Assembly: GCA_029961685.1 (NCBI GenBank)
Contig: JARWKL010000015.1
Coordinates: 13,824,801-13,888,800 of the forward strand
DNA length: 64,000 nt
Direction: 5' to 3'
Source: Aristolochia californica
Lineage: Eukaryota; Streptophyta; Magnoliopsida; Piperales; Aristolochiaceae
The position numbers and the translations under genes were made by a program. The notes beneath the pieces were generated by a model. It was given only the letters and a program-made list of their open reading frames with translations. It was not told where the DNA came from and ran no database searches. This document shows, piece after piece, positions 54,901-64,000 of the stretch; position 1 is the first letter of the stretch, and every line of letters begins with the position of its first letter.

Positions 54901-57900
54901 TTCATTTGGTTGTGATCTATTTGCCTTATCTTTTCGTTTGCGAGAAAAAGGTAGAGTGAAATCTCAAGTTTGGATTTGAAAAAAATTGAACATCCAAAAT
55001 GGAAATGCACAAATGCTGTGAGAGATAATTCCAAAAAGTATCTGTGATTTTTAGGGATATATAAAGTCTTGCAATCATCGAAAAAGGGGGGGCGAGGGAT
55101 ATTTAACAAAGTGTTGATTTCCAAACCATAAGTCATTTCTAACAAAAAATACAGCCGTTACGCATCATTAATTGACCAAAACCATTCTGATGAAGTATGA
55201 TTGCTAGGTCAGTTTTATGTAAATGGGCAAAAAGTGGGTTGTTTGGCTCGGGTGAATATCCCACCACAATTTAACTTGAGAACTTAATTTTTTCTACTCC
55301 TTGAAATTTTTGGATCATAAGGTCATTTGCATCATCAACATGTTTGGGGCATGCATATCCACATTTAAAATCAATTAGAAATCACTTTCTTAACAAATTC
55401 CAAGCTATTAGAGGGTTGTACTAGTGGAATTTCCTAAACATGGAAAGCTAAACTTTGGTGTTCATTTCTAGAGAGTAAAATTTTTTTCTTCTCTTTCATT
55501 TATTATAGTTTTCAATTTTTTTCACACATAAGCTCTAAAATTTTCATTTTGTTGTGTTCTATTTGCCTTATCTTTTCATTTGTGAGAAAAGAAATGGAGA
55601 GTGAAAACTCAAGTTTGGCTATTAAAAAAAATTGAACAACCACAATGGAAACGCACAAATGCAGCAGAGAGAGATAATTTCAAAAGTATTTGTGATTTTT
55701 AGGGATTGTAAACACTATTAGTTTTTTATATATTAAGGAATGCAATAATCAGAAAAAGGGGGCAAGGAATTTTTAACTGAGTGTTAACTCCCAAACCATA
55801 AGTCATTTATAACCAAAATTATAGCCGTTACACACCATTAATTGATCAAAACCTTTACGATGATCTATGATTGTTAGGTCAGCTTTTTTTAAATGGGCAA
55901 GAGAATTTTTAACTGAGTGTTGACTCCCAAACCATAAGTCATTTCTAATAAAAAATATGGCCGTTACACACCATTAATCGATCAAAACCTTTACGATGAT
56001 CTATGATTGTTAGGTCAGCTTTTTGTAAATGGGCAAAAAGTGGGTTGTTTGGCTCGTGTGAGTATCCCACAGCACGTTCATTTGAGAATTTAATTCTTTC
56101 TACTCCTTGAAAATTTTGGATCATTAGGTCATTTGTATCTTCAACATGTTTCAGGCACGCATGTCCATATTTAAAACATTTTAGGATCAATTTGAAACCT
56201 CTTTCCTTTAAAATTCCAAGCTATTAAGCGGTTGTACTAGTGAAATTTCAAAAACATGGGAAACAAAACTTGTGTGTTCATTTTAAGTTTGTGAAACATT
56301 TCTTTTCATTTACGTTTATTATAGTTTTCATTTTTTAGCACACAAAAACTCTAAAATTTTTATTTTGTTGTTATCTATTTGCCTTATCTTTTCGTTTGCG
56401 AGAAAAAAGGGAGAGTGAAAACTCAAGTTTGGATTTAAAAAAAATTAAACATCCAGAATGGAAAAGAAACAATGCACAGAGAGATAATTCCAAAAAGTAT
56501 CTGTGATTTTTAGGGATTGTAAACTCTTTCAATTTTTTATATGTAAGGGTTTGCAATCATTGGAAAAGGGCAACGAGGGATTTTTAACTGAGTGTTGATT
56601 CCCAAACCATAAGTCATTTCTAACAAAAATTATAGCCATTACACTTCATTAACCGATCAAAACCATTACGATGATCTATGATAGTTTGGTCAGGTTTTGT
56701 AAATGGGCAAAAAATCGGTTGTTTGGCTCGGGTGAATATCCCCCCGCACGTTAACTTGAAAACTTAATTTTTTCTACTCTTCAAATATTTGGATCATTAG
56801 GTCATTTGGATCTTCAACATGTTTCGGGCATGCATATCCATATTTAAAATCAATTAGCAATCACTTTCTTATAAAAATCAAAGCGATTAGGGGGTTGTGC
56901 TAGTTGAATTTCCTAAACATGGATAACAAAATTTTGGCGTACATTTTTAGAGCACAAATTTTTTTCTTCACTTACATTTATTATAGTTTTCAAATTTTTT
57001 CACACATAAATTCTAAAATTTTCCTTTCGTTGTGATCTATTTGCCTTATCTTTTCATTTGCGAGAAAAAAAGGGAGAGTAAAAACACAAGTTCGGATATT
57101 AAAAAAAATTGAACATCCAAAATGGACACACTCAAATGCAGAGAGAGATAATTCCAAAAAGTGTCTATGATTTTTAGGGATTGTAAACGCTATTAGTTTT
57201 TTATATATTAGGGTTTGCAATCATAGGAAAAGGGGGGCGAGGAATTTTTTAATTGAGTGTTGACTCCCAAACTTTAAGTCATTTCTAACAAAAATTATAG
57301 TTGTTACTCATCATTCATTGATCGAAACCTTTACGATGATCAATAATTGTTAGGTCAGCTTTTTATCAATGGGCAAAAAGTAGGTTTTTTGGCTTAGGTG
57401 AATATCCCGCCGCACGTTCACTTGAGAAATTAATTTTTTCTACTCCTTGAAAATATTGGATCATTAGGTCATTTGCATCTTCAACATATTTCAGGCATGC
57501 ATATCCATATTTAAAACATGTTAGGATCAATTAGAAATATCTTTTTTATAAAATTCCAAGATATTAGGAGGTTGTACTAGTGGAATTTCCGAGGCATGGA
57601 TAACAAAACTTTGTTGTTCATTTTTAGTGCGTGAAAATTTTTTCTTCACTTACATTTATTATAGTTTTCATTTTTTTTCACCCATAAACTCTAAAATTTT
57701 CATTTCATTGTGATATATTTTCCTTATCTTTTCGTTTGCAAGAAAAAAGGGAGAGTATAAACTCAAGTTTGGATTTGAAAAAAAATTGAACATCCAAAAT
57801 CGAAATGCACAAACGCTGAGAGAGATAAATCTGAAAAATATCTGTGATTTTTAGGGATTGTAAACTCTTTTAGTTTTTCATATATAAATTTTGCAATCAT

Positions 57901-57937
57901 TGGAAAAGGGGTGGCGAGGGATATTTAACTGAGTGTT
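45991..57937. repeat. Satellite array, block 4, largely a dimeric higher-order repeat (about 1.34 kb)
   Basis: Two unit types largely alternate here. Type A carries ATCAATTTGAAATC, CATCCAGAATGGAAAA and GTGAAACATTTTT. Type B carries AAACATGGATAACAAAACTT followed by GTGTACATTTTTAG in several copies, GGATATTAAAAAAA, and CACTATTAGTTTTTTATA followed by TTAGGGT. The type-B landmark GGATATTAAAA or a close variant falls at about 48970, 50308, 51645 and 52989, giving intervals of 1338, 1337 and 1344 bp. Other B-type copies lie near 47226, 55618 and 57094, and A-type copies near 46605, 47929, 49668, 52335, 53687 and 56450. The alternation is broken by a third, generic unit near 50980, 54300 and 54970. 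The block ends in a unit interrupted by the LTR retrotransposon. Confidence 0.88.
55880..55960. repeat. Truncated unit joined to a full unit
   Basis: AAATGGGCAAG is followed at once by AGAATTTTTAACTGAGTG, so one unit stops about 130 bp after its TTGACTCCC anchor (55,785) and a new one starts with its own anchor at about 55,920. The anchors are only about 135 bp apart, against the usual 676. Confidence 0.85.
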
Positions 57938-58329
57938 TGTTGAATTTATGGAAAAGTGAAATACTTCATTGACATCAATAACTTGTTGTAATCAGAGTAC
58001 ATGAACCTTTATTTATAATAGAGGAAGGTAGTAGAGTCCAATTACAATAAAACTACTCTTGTCCCAGTTACACCCAAACTCTAACTCTAAAAATAAGTCC
58101 TAACATAATTAAATAACTCAATATTGATAAAAGACAAACATAACTAAAACTAAAACACTTCTTGGTCATGACACTAAATAAAGATACTTTTGTGAGTCTT
58201 TCTTGATCTTCCAACTGATGTGATAAGGATGCCAACTCATGGTAATCATTGTGGGTCCTACTTCTTATGGGCTTGGGCCCATCTTGTAGGCCTTCGTTAG
58301 TCGTGTGGGCTTGAGCTTATCTTCTGACA
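57938..58329 (-). mobile_element. 3' LTR of the small retrotransposon (392 bp)
   Basis: Plus-strand start TGTTGAATTT, end TTCTGACA. It is next to the polypurine tract, so it is the 3' LTR of the minus-strand element. By eye it differs from the other LTR at about 20 of the first 330 aligned positions, roughly 6 percent. Confidence 0.92.
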
Positions 58330-58344
58330 CTCCCCCTCAAGCTG
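58330..58344 (-). promoter_or_regulatory. Polypurine tract of the small retrotransposon
   Basis: The minus strand reads CAGCTTGAGGGGGAG then TGTCAGAAG, the latter being the LTR start. The TTGAGGGGGAGTG pattern next to an LTR is typical of plant Ty1/copia elements. It primes plus-strand synthesis. A second tract, GCGTGAGGGGGAGTATTGG on the minus strand, lies at about 58,442-58,460. Confidence 0.85.
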
Positions 58345-59249
58345 GGGGTGATAGAACAACATGAAGTCCTAGCTTGCTGCAAACGATGTATAGAATATTT
58401 TTCAATAAAATAGCACAACTTCCAATATGCCTTCATCTTCCAATACTCCCCCTCACGCTGTTGCGTCCTTCATTAAGGCCCTGCGGAATTATATAAGTGA
58501 GAGTGAAAATCACTCCTAGCCGGTAAGTCATTGCTTCATACTCCAGTCCTAATCCTGGATGTAGGGCACACACTCCACTTCTATTTGTAGTGTATCTATC
58601 GGCATTGCTCTGAAGTGTCCACACCGTGTCCCTCCATAGGACAACGACTCTCAAGTGGTTGGAGACATAAAAGCCATAACAGGGGGGTGGATAACGTAGA
58701 TTTAATAATAAGTTCCTCCGTCATGGACTTCCAACCACAAATAATTTTGATCTTTTAGACGGGGATGAAGTTCCTCGGTCATGGACTTTCAATCTGACCT
58801 TTGCTGCTTCAAATATCGATTTCTCTTTGTAGATAAATCAGATAAAAAATTGGTAGAATACGTAAAATAATAAACTTACAGATATTTCGTTTGATATATA
58901 TTTCTCCACATAAAGTTTTGGTCTTGATAGCAAAACTTACCTTAGAATTAGAAGATTGTTGATGCTACTCGAACCTTTTTGCAATCTGACCTTCGCTCAT
59001 TCAAATATCTATATCTCTATGTAGATAACTCAGATTGGAACAAATAGGTTTTATTTGGATAGTAGACTCAAATTTATTTCCTTCAATATATAATTTCCAA
59101 TATAAAAAAATACAGATAGAGGTAAAAAACTCAAAAATAACTATGGGTGTAGGGACTAAAGAAAATAACTACGAACCTAGACTTAGGGTTTAGGGTTTAG
59201 AGAAAAGGATCACATTACCTCCGTGAGTTGACCAAGTCAACTCATAGAA
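58345..59249 (-). other. Non-coding interior of the small retrotransposon
   Basis: No open frame resembles gag or pol; the 73-codon frame at 58,433-58,654 looks accidental. Two pairs of direct repeats are visible. One is AGTTCCTCSGTCATGGACTT at 58,711 and 58,769. The other is a 53-bp imperfect pair at 58,791-58,843 and 58,983-59,035, starting AATCTGACCTT and ending CAGAT. Near the 5' end of the element lies a run of telomere-like heptamers. Confidence 0.75.
59182..59200 (+). repeat. Telomere-like heptamers inside the small retrotransposon
   Basis: CTTAGGG TTTAGGG TTTAG: one imperfect, one perfect and one partial plant telomere unit, about 50 bp inside the 5' LTR boundary. Short runs like this are common by chance or slippage in plant DNA and do not show a former telomere. 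Confidence 0.85.
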
Positions 59250-59264
59250 CCTGCTCTGATACCA
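59250..59264 (-). promoter_or_regulatory. Primer binding site complementary to initiator tRNA-Met
   Basis: The minus strand reads TGGTATCAGAGCAGG directly abutting the 5' LTR end. The first 12 bases are the exact complement of the 3' end of plant initiator tRNA-Met (GCTCTGATACCA). Confidence 0.93.
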
Positions 59265-59705
59265 TGTTGAATTTATGGGAAAGTGAAATACTTCATTGAC
59301 ATCAATAACTTGTTGTAATCAGAGTAAATGAACCTCTATTTATAATAGAGGAAGGTAGTAGAGTCCAATTAGAATATAACTACCCTTGTCCCAATTACAC
59401 CCAAACTCTAACTCTTAAAGATAAGTCCTACCATAATTAAATAACTCAATATTGATAAAAGACAAACATAACTCAAACTAAAACTCTTCTTGGTCGTGAC
59501 CCTAAATAAAGATACTTTTGAGAGTCTTTCTTGATCTTCCAATTGATGTGATAAGGATGCCAGCTCATGGTAATCATTGTGGGTCCTACTTCTTATGGGC
59601 TTGGACCCATCTTATGCGCCATCCTTGGTCGTGTGGCCCATCTTATGATAATATTAGATATGTGGGCCTTCCTTGGTCGTGTGGGCTTGAGCTTATCTTA
59701 CAACA
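59265..59705 (-). mobile_element. 5' LTR of the small retrotransposon (441 bp)
   Basis: It begins TGTTGAATTT next to the primer site and ends CAACA before the target duplication. It is about 49 bp longer than the 3' LTR because CCCATCTTATG...GGTCGTGTGG is repeated (59,606-59,636 and 59,637-59,684). The 64-codon frame at 59,518-59,712 is LTR sequence, not a gene. Confidence 0.92.
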
Positions 59706-62700
59706 ATGTTGACTCCCAATCCATAAGTCATTTCTAACAAACATTATAGCCGTTACGCATCATTAATCGATCAAAACCATTCTGATGATCTATGATGGTT
59801 AGGCCAGCTTTATGTAAATGGGGAAAAAGTGGGTTGTTTGGCTCGGGTGAATTTTTTTCTACTCCTTGAAATTTCTAGATCATTAGGTCATTTGCATCTT
59901 CAACATGTTTTGGGCATGCATATCCATATTTAAAATCAATTAAAAATCACTTTCTTATAAAACTCCAAGCAATTAGGGGGTTGTACTAGTGGAATTTCTG
60001 AAACATGGATACCAAAACTTTGGTGTTCATTTTTAGAGCGTGAAAATTTTTTCTTCACTTACATTTATTATATTTTTCAATTTTTGCACACATAAACTCT
60101 AAAATTTTCATTTCATTGCGATCTATTGGCCTTATCTTTCATTTGTGAGAAAAAAAGGGAGAGTGAAAACTCAAGTTTGGATTTGAAAAAAAACTGAACA
60201 TCCAAAATGGAAATGCACAAATGCAGAGAGAGATAATTCCAAATAGTATCTGTAATTTTTAGGGATTGAAAAGTCTTTTTGTTTTTTATATATAAGGTTT
60301 TTCAATCATAAAAAAAGGGGGGGCAAGGGATTTTTAATTGAGTGTTGACTCCCAAACCATAAGTCATTTCTAACAAAAATTATAGTCGTTATGCATCATT
60401 AATCGATCAAAACCTTTACAATGATCTATGATTTTTGGTCAGCATTTTGTAAATGGGCAAAAAGTTTGTTCTTTGGCTCGGGTGAATATCCCACCACACG
60501 TTAACTTGAGAACTTAATATTTTCTACTCCTTGAAGTTTTTGCATCATTAGGTCATTTGCATGTTCAACATGTTTTGGGCATGCATATCCATATTTAAAA
60601 AATATTAGAAATCACTTTCTAATAAAATTCCTAGCTATTAGGGGGTTGTACTAGTGGATTTTCTTAAACATGGATAACAAAACTTTGGTGTTCTTTTTTA
60701 GAGCGTGAAAGTTTTTCTTCACTTACATTTATTATAGTTTTCAATTTTTTGCACACATAAACTCGAAAATTTTAATTTCTTTGTGATCTATTTGCCTTGT
60801 CTTTTCGTTTGAGAGAAAAAAAGGGAGAGTGAAAACTCAAGTTTGGAGATTGAAAAAAATTGAACTTCCAAAATGGAAACACATCAATGCAGAGAGAGAT
60901 AATTCCAAAAAGTATTTATGATTTTTAGGGATTGTAAACTCTTTTAGTATTATTATATAAGGTTTTGCAATCATCGAAAAAGGGGGCGAGGGATTTTTAA
61001 CTGAGTGTTGACTCCCAAACCATTAGTCATTTCTAAAAAATATTATAGCCGTTATGCATCATTAATCGATCAAAACCTTTACGATGATTTATGATTGTTA
61101 GGTTAGCTTTTTTGTAAAGGGCAAAAAGTGGGTTGTTTAGCTCAGGTGAATATCCCACCTCTCATTAACTTGAGAACTTAAAATTTCCTACTCCTTCAAA
61201 TTTTTGGATCATTTGGTCATTTGCATCTTCAACATGTTTCGGCCATGCATATCCTTATTTAAAATAAATTAGAAAACACTTTCTTATAAAATTCCAAGCT
61301 ATTAGGGGGTTGTACAAGAGGAATTTCACAAACATGGATAACAAAACTTTGGTGTTCATTTTTATAACGTGAAAAAGTTTTCTCCACTTATATTTGTTAG
61401 AGTTTTCAATTTTTTGCACAAATAAACTCAAAAAACAAATTTCATTTCATTGTGATCTATTTGACTTATCTTTTCGTTTGCGAGAAAAAAGGGAGAGTGG
61501 AAACTCAAGTTTGGATTTGAAAAAAAATTGAACATCCAAAAGGGACACGCACAAATGCAGAGAGAGATAATTCTAAAAAAGTATTTGTGATTTTTAGGGA
61601 TTGTAAACACGTTTAGTTTTTTTTATATTAGGTTCGGCAATCATAAGAAAAAGGGGGGCGAGGAATTTTAATTTGAGTGTTGACTCCCAAACCATAAGTC
61701 ATTTTTAACAAAAATTCTATCCATTACGCATCATTAATCTATCAAAAACTTTACGATGTTCTATGATTGTTAGGTCAGCTTTTTGTAAATGGGCAAAAAG
61801 TGGGTTGTTTGGTTCAAGTGAATATCCCACTGCACGTTAACTTGAGAACTTAATTTTTTGTACTCCCTGAAATGTTTGGATCATTAGGTCATTTGCATCT
61901 TCAACATGTTTCAGGTATGCATATCCTTATTTAAAACATGTTAGGATCAATTAGAAATCACTTTCTTATGAAATTCAAAACTATTAGGGGGTTGTACTAG
62001 TGGAATTTCCAAAACATGGATAACAAAACTTTTGAATTCATTTTTAGAGCGTGAAAAAATTTCTTCACTTACATTTATTACAGTTTTCAATTTTTTGCAC
62101 ACATAAACTATAAAATTTTCATTTCGTTGTGATCTATTTGCCTGATCTTTTCATTTGCAAGGAAAAATGGACAGTGAAAACTCAAGTTTGGATTTGAAAA
62201 AAAATTGAACATCCAAAATAGAAACACACAAACGAAGACAGAGATAATTTCAAAAGGTATCTGTGATTTTTAGGGATTGTAAACTTTTTTAGTTTTTTAT
62301 ATATTAGGTTTTGCAATCATTAGAAAAGGGGGAAGGGGGGCGGGGGGGAATTTTTAGCTGTGTATTGACTCCCAAACCATAAGTCATTTCTTACAAAAAT
62401 TATAGTCGTTACGCTTCATTAATCGATCTAAAACTACACAATGATCTATGATTGTTTGGTCAACATTTTGTAAATTGGAAAAAAGTGGGTTGTTTGGCTT
62501 TAGTGGATATCCCACCGCACGTGAAGTTGAGAACTTAATTTTTTCTACTCCTTCAAATTTTTGGATCATTAGGTCATTTGCATCTTCAACTTGTTTCAGG
62601 CATGCATATCCATATTTAAAACATGTTAGGATCAATTAGAAATCACTTTCTTATGAAAATCCAAGCTATTAGGGGGTTGTACTAGTGGAATTTCCCAAAT

Positions 62701-64000
62701 ATGTATAACAAAACTTTTGTGTTTCATTTTTAGTGCATGAAAATTTTTTCTTCACTTCCATTTATTATAGTTTTCAATTTTTTGCACACATAAATTCTAA
62801 AATTTTCATTTCGTTGTAATTTATTTTCCTTATCTTTTCATTTTCGAGAAAAAGGGAGAGTGAAAAGTCAAGTTTGGATTTGAAAAAAAATATAGCATCA
62901 AAAATGGAAACGCAAAAATGCAGAGAGAGGTAATTTCAAAAATGATCAGTGATTTTTAGGGATTGTAAAATCTTTTTTTTAAAAATATATTAGGTTTTGC
63001 AATGATTGAAAAAGGGGGTTGCAAGGGATTTTTAACTGGGTGTTGACTCCCAAACTAGAAGTCATTTCTAAAAAAAATTATAGCCGTTTCGTATCATTAA
63101 TAGATGAAAACTTTTAAGATGATCTATGATTGTTAGGTCAGCTTTTTCTAAATGGGCAAAAAGTTGGTTGTTTGGCTCGAGTGAATATTCTGCTACACGT
63201 TAACATGAGAATTTGATTTTTTCCACTCCTTGAAATTTTTGGATCAATAGGTCATTTGCATCTTCAACATGTTTCAAGCATGCATATCCATATTTAAAAC
63301 ATGTTAGGATCAATTAGAAATCTCTTTCTTATACAAATCGAAGCTATAAGGGGGTTGTACTTGTGGAATTTTCCAAACACTGATAACAAAACTTAGGTGT
63401 TCATTTTTAGTAGGTGAAATTTAAAATTCACTTACATTTATTATAGTTTTCAATTTTTTACACACATAAACTCAAAAATTTTCATTTCCTTGTGATCTAT
63501 TTGCCTTATCTTTTCTTTTGTGAGAAAAAATGGGGAGTGAAAACTCAAGTTTGGATTTGAAAAAAAATTGAACATCCAAAATGGAAATGCACAAATGCAC
63601 ACGAATGCAGAGAGAGATAATTCTAAAAAGTTTCTGTGATTTTTAGGGCTTGTGAACACTTTTAGTTTGTTATATTTTAGGTTTTGTAATCATCGAAAAA
63701 GGGGAGGCAAAGGATTTTAACTGAGTGTTGACTCCAAAACCATAAGTCATTTCTAACAAAAATTATAGCCGCAACGCATCATTAATCGATCAAAATATTT
63801 ATGATGATCTCTGAATTTTTAGGTTAGCTTTTAGTAAATGGGCAAAAAGTGGGTTGTTTGGCTTCGGTGAATATCCCACCGCTCGTTCACTTCAGAATTT
63901 AATTTTTTCTACTCCATGAAATTTTTGATTCATTAGGTCATATTCCTCTTCAACATGTTTCAAGCATGCTTATCCATATTTAAAACATGTTAGGATCAAT
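59706..64000. repeat. Satellite array, block 5
   Basis: The unit interrupted by the LTR element continues here in register: the left side ends ACTGAGTGTT and the right side resumes ATGTTGACTCCC. Anchors follow near 60344, 61006, 61678, 62364, 63042 and 63728. The array runs off the end of the window in the middle of a unit. A short deletion near 59,850 joins GGCTCGGGTGAA directly to TTTTTTTCTACTCC. Confidence 0.95.

Larger units (their letters stand above)
57938..59705 (-). mobile_element. Small non-autonomous LTR retrotransposon (1,768 bp)
   Basis: A complete insertion: two direct repeats beginning TGTTGAATTTATGG and ending in CA, flanked by GTGTT (57,933-57,937) and ATGTT (59,706-59,710), a 5-bp target duplication with one mismatch. 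Removing the element and one copy of the duplication restores the satellite reading GAGTGTTGACTCCC. The primer site and polypurine tract both show that the element is on the minus strand. The 935-bp interior has no coding capacity, so gag and pol proteins must have come from another element. It is larger than typical TRIM elements and smaller than LARDs. The primer site and TTGAGGGGGAGTG-type tract suggest a Ty1/copia parent, but an initiator-Met primer is not exclusive to copia. Confidence 0.93.

Noticed and set aside
34611..57220. Similar short open frames in the right satellite blocks
   Set aside because: These too are copies of repeat sequence. Proline-rich stretches such as those near 45,512-45,728 are simply poly(G) tracts read on the opposite strand.
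58433..58654. 73-codon minus-strand frame in the small LTR element, and a 64-codon frame at 59,518-59,712
   Set aside because: The first lies in the non-coding interior with no gag or pol similarity. The second is LTR sequence running into satellite.
1..64000. CRISPR-like or rDNA tandem repeat
   Set aside because: Units are about 676 bp with no short repeat/unique spacer pattern, and no 5S or 45S rRNA sequence or Pol III internal control boxes were recognised.
1..64000. CENP-B-box-like motif as evidence for a centromere
   Set aside because: I looked for the TTCG....A..CGGG pattern in the unit and found no convincing match. Plant centromere satellites generally lack it, so nothing follows either way.
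1..64000. The satellite unit as an LTR-plus-polypurine-tract derivative
   Set aside because: A G-rich tract followed shortly by TGTTGAC looks superficially like a PPT next to an LTR start. However, I found no primer-site complement, no TG...CA boundary shared by all units and no linked internal sequence.

Overview
The window is plant nuclear repetitive DNA. Almost all of it (about 58 of 64 kb) is one AT-rich tandem satellite with a modal unit of about 676 bp. I count roughly 85-90 complete or partial copies in a single orientation. A plant origin is shown by three things: a Ty3/gypsy integrase of the plant Athila/Tat type, a short LTR retrotransposon primed by the plant initiator tRNA-Met, and plant-type telomeric heptamers (TTTAGGG). 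No intact host gene, tRNA, rRNA or CRISPR array is visible. I cannot name the species, and I do not recognise the satellite as a described family.

Layout. 1-29,717: satellite, with a distinctive subfamily mix in the first 10 kb and a very recent tandem duplication of one whole unit at 23.3-24.6 kb. 29,718-33,684: a foreign insert of about 4 kb, the wreck of an Athila/Tat-like gypsy element on the minus strand. Reading from its 5' end it has a putative LTR, a primer binding site, a leader that runs directly into integrase because gag, protease and reverse transcriptase are gone, and a polypurine-like tract followed by an A-rich end with no 3' LTR. The insert is flanked by about 340 bp of satellite present on both sides in the same order, like an oversized target-site duplication, and two telomeric heptamers sit at its right junction. 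33,685-57,937: satellite again, changing after about 46 kb into a dimeric higher-order pattern with a 1.34-kb period. 57,938-59,705: a clean insertion of a small non-autonomous LTR retrotransposon (two LTRs, PBS, PPT, 5-bp target duplication) on the minus strand. 59,706-64,000: satellite to the end of the window.

Each satellite unit carries a G-rich stretch at the same internal position. In many units it has grown into a pure G homopolymer of 12-40 bases, always on the same strand. Units differ very often at CpG dinucleotides, as expected for methylated DNA. Short open frames recur on the minus strand of many units but are broken differently in each, and I do not regard them as genes. The picture is a heterochromatic satellite block evolving by unequal exchange and invaded twice by retroelements. 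Whether it is centromeric, pericentromeric or interstitial cannot be decided from sequence alone.
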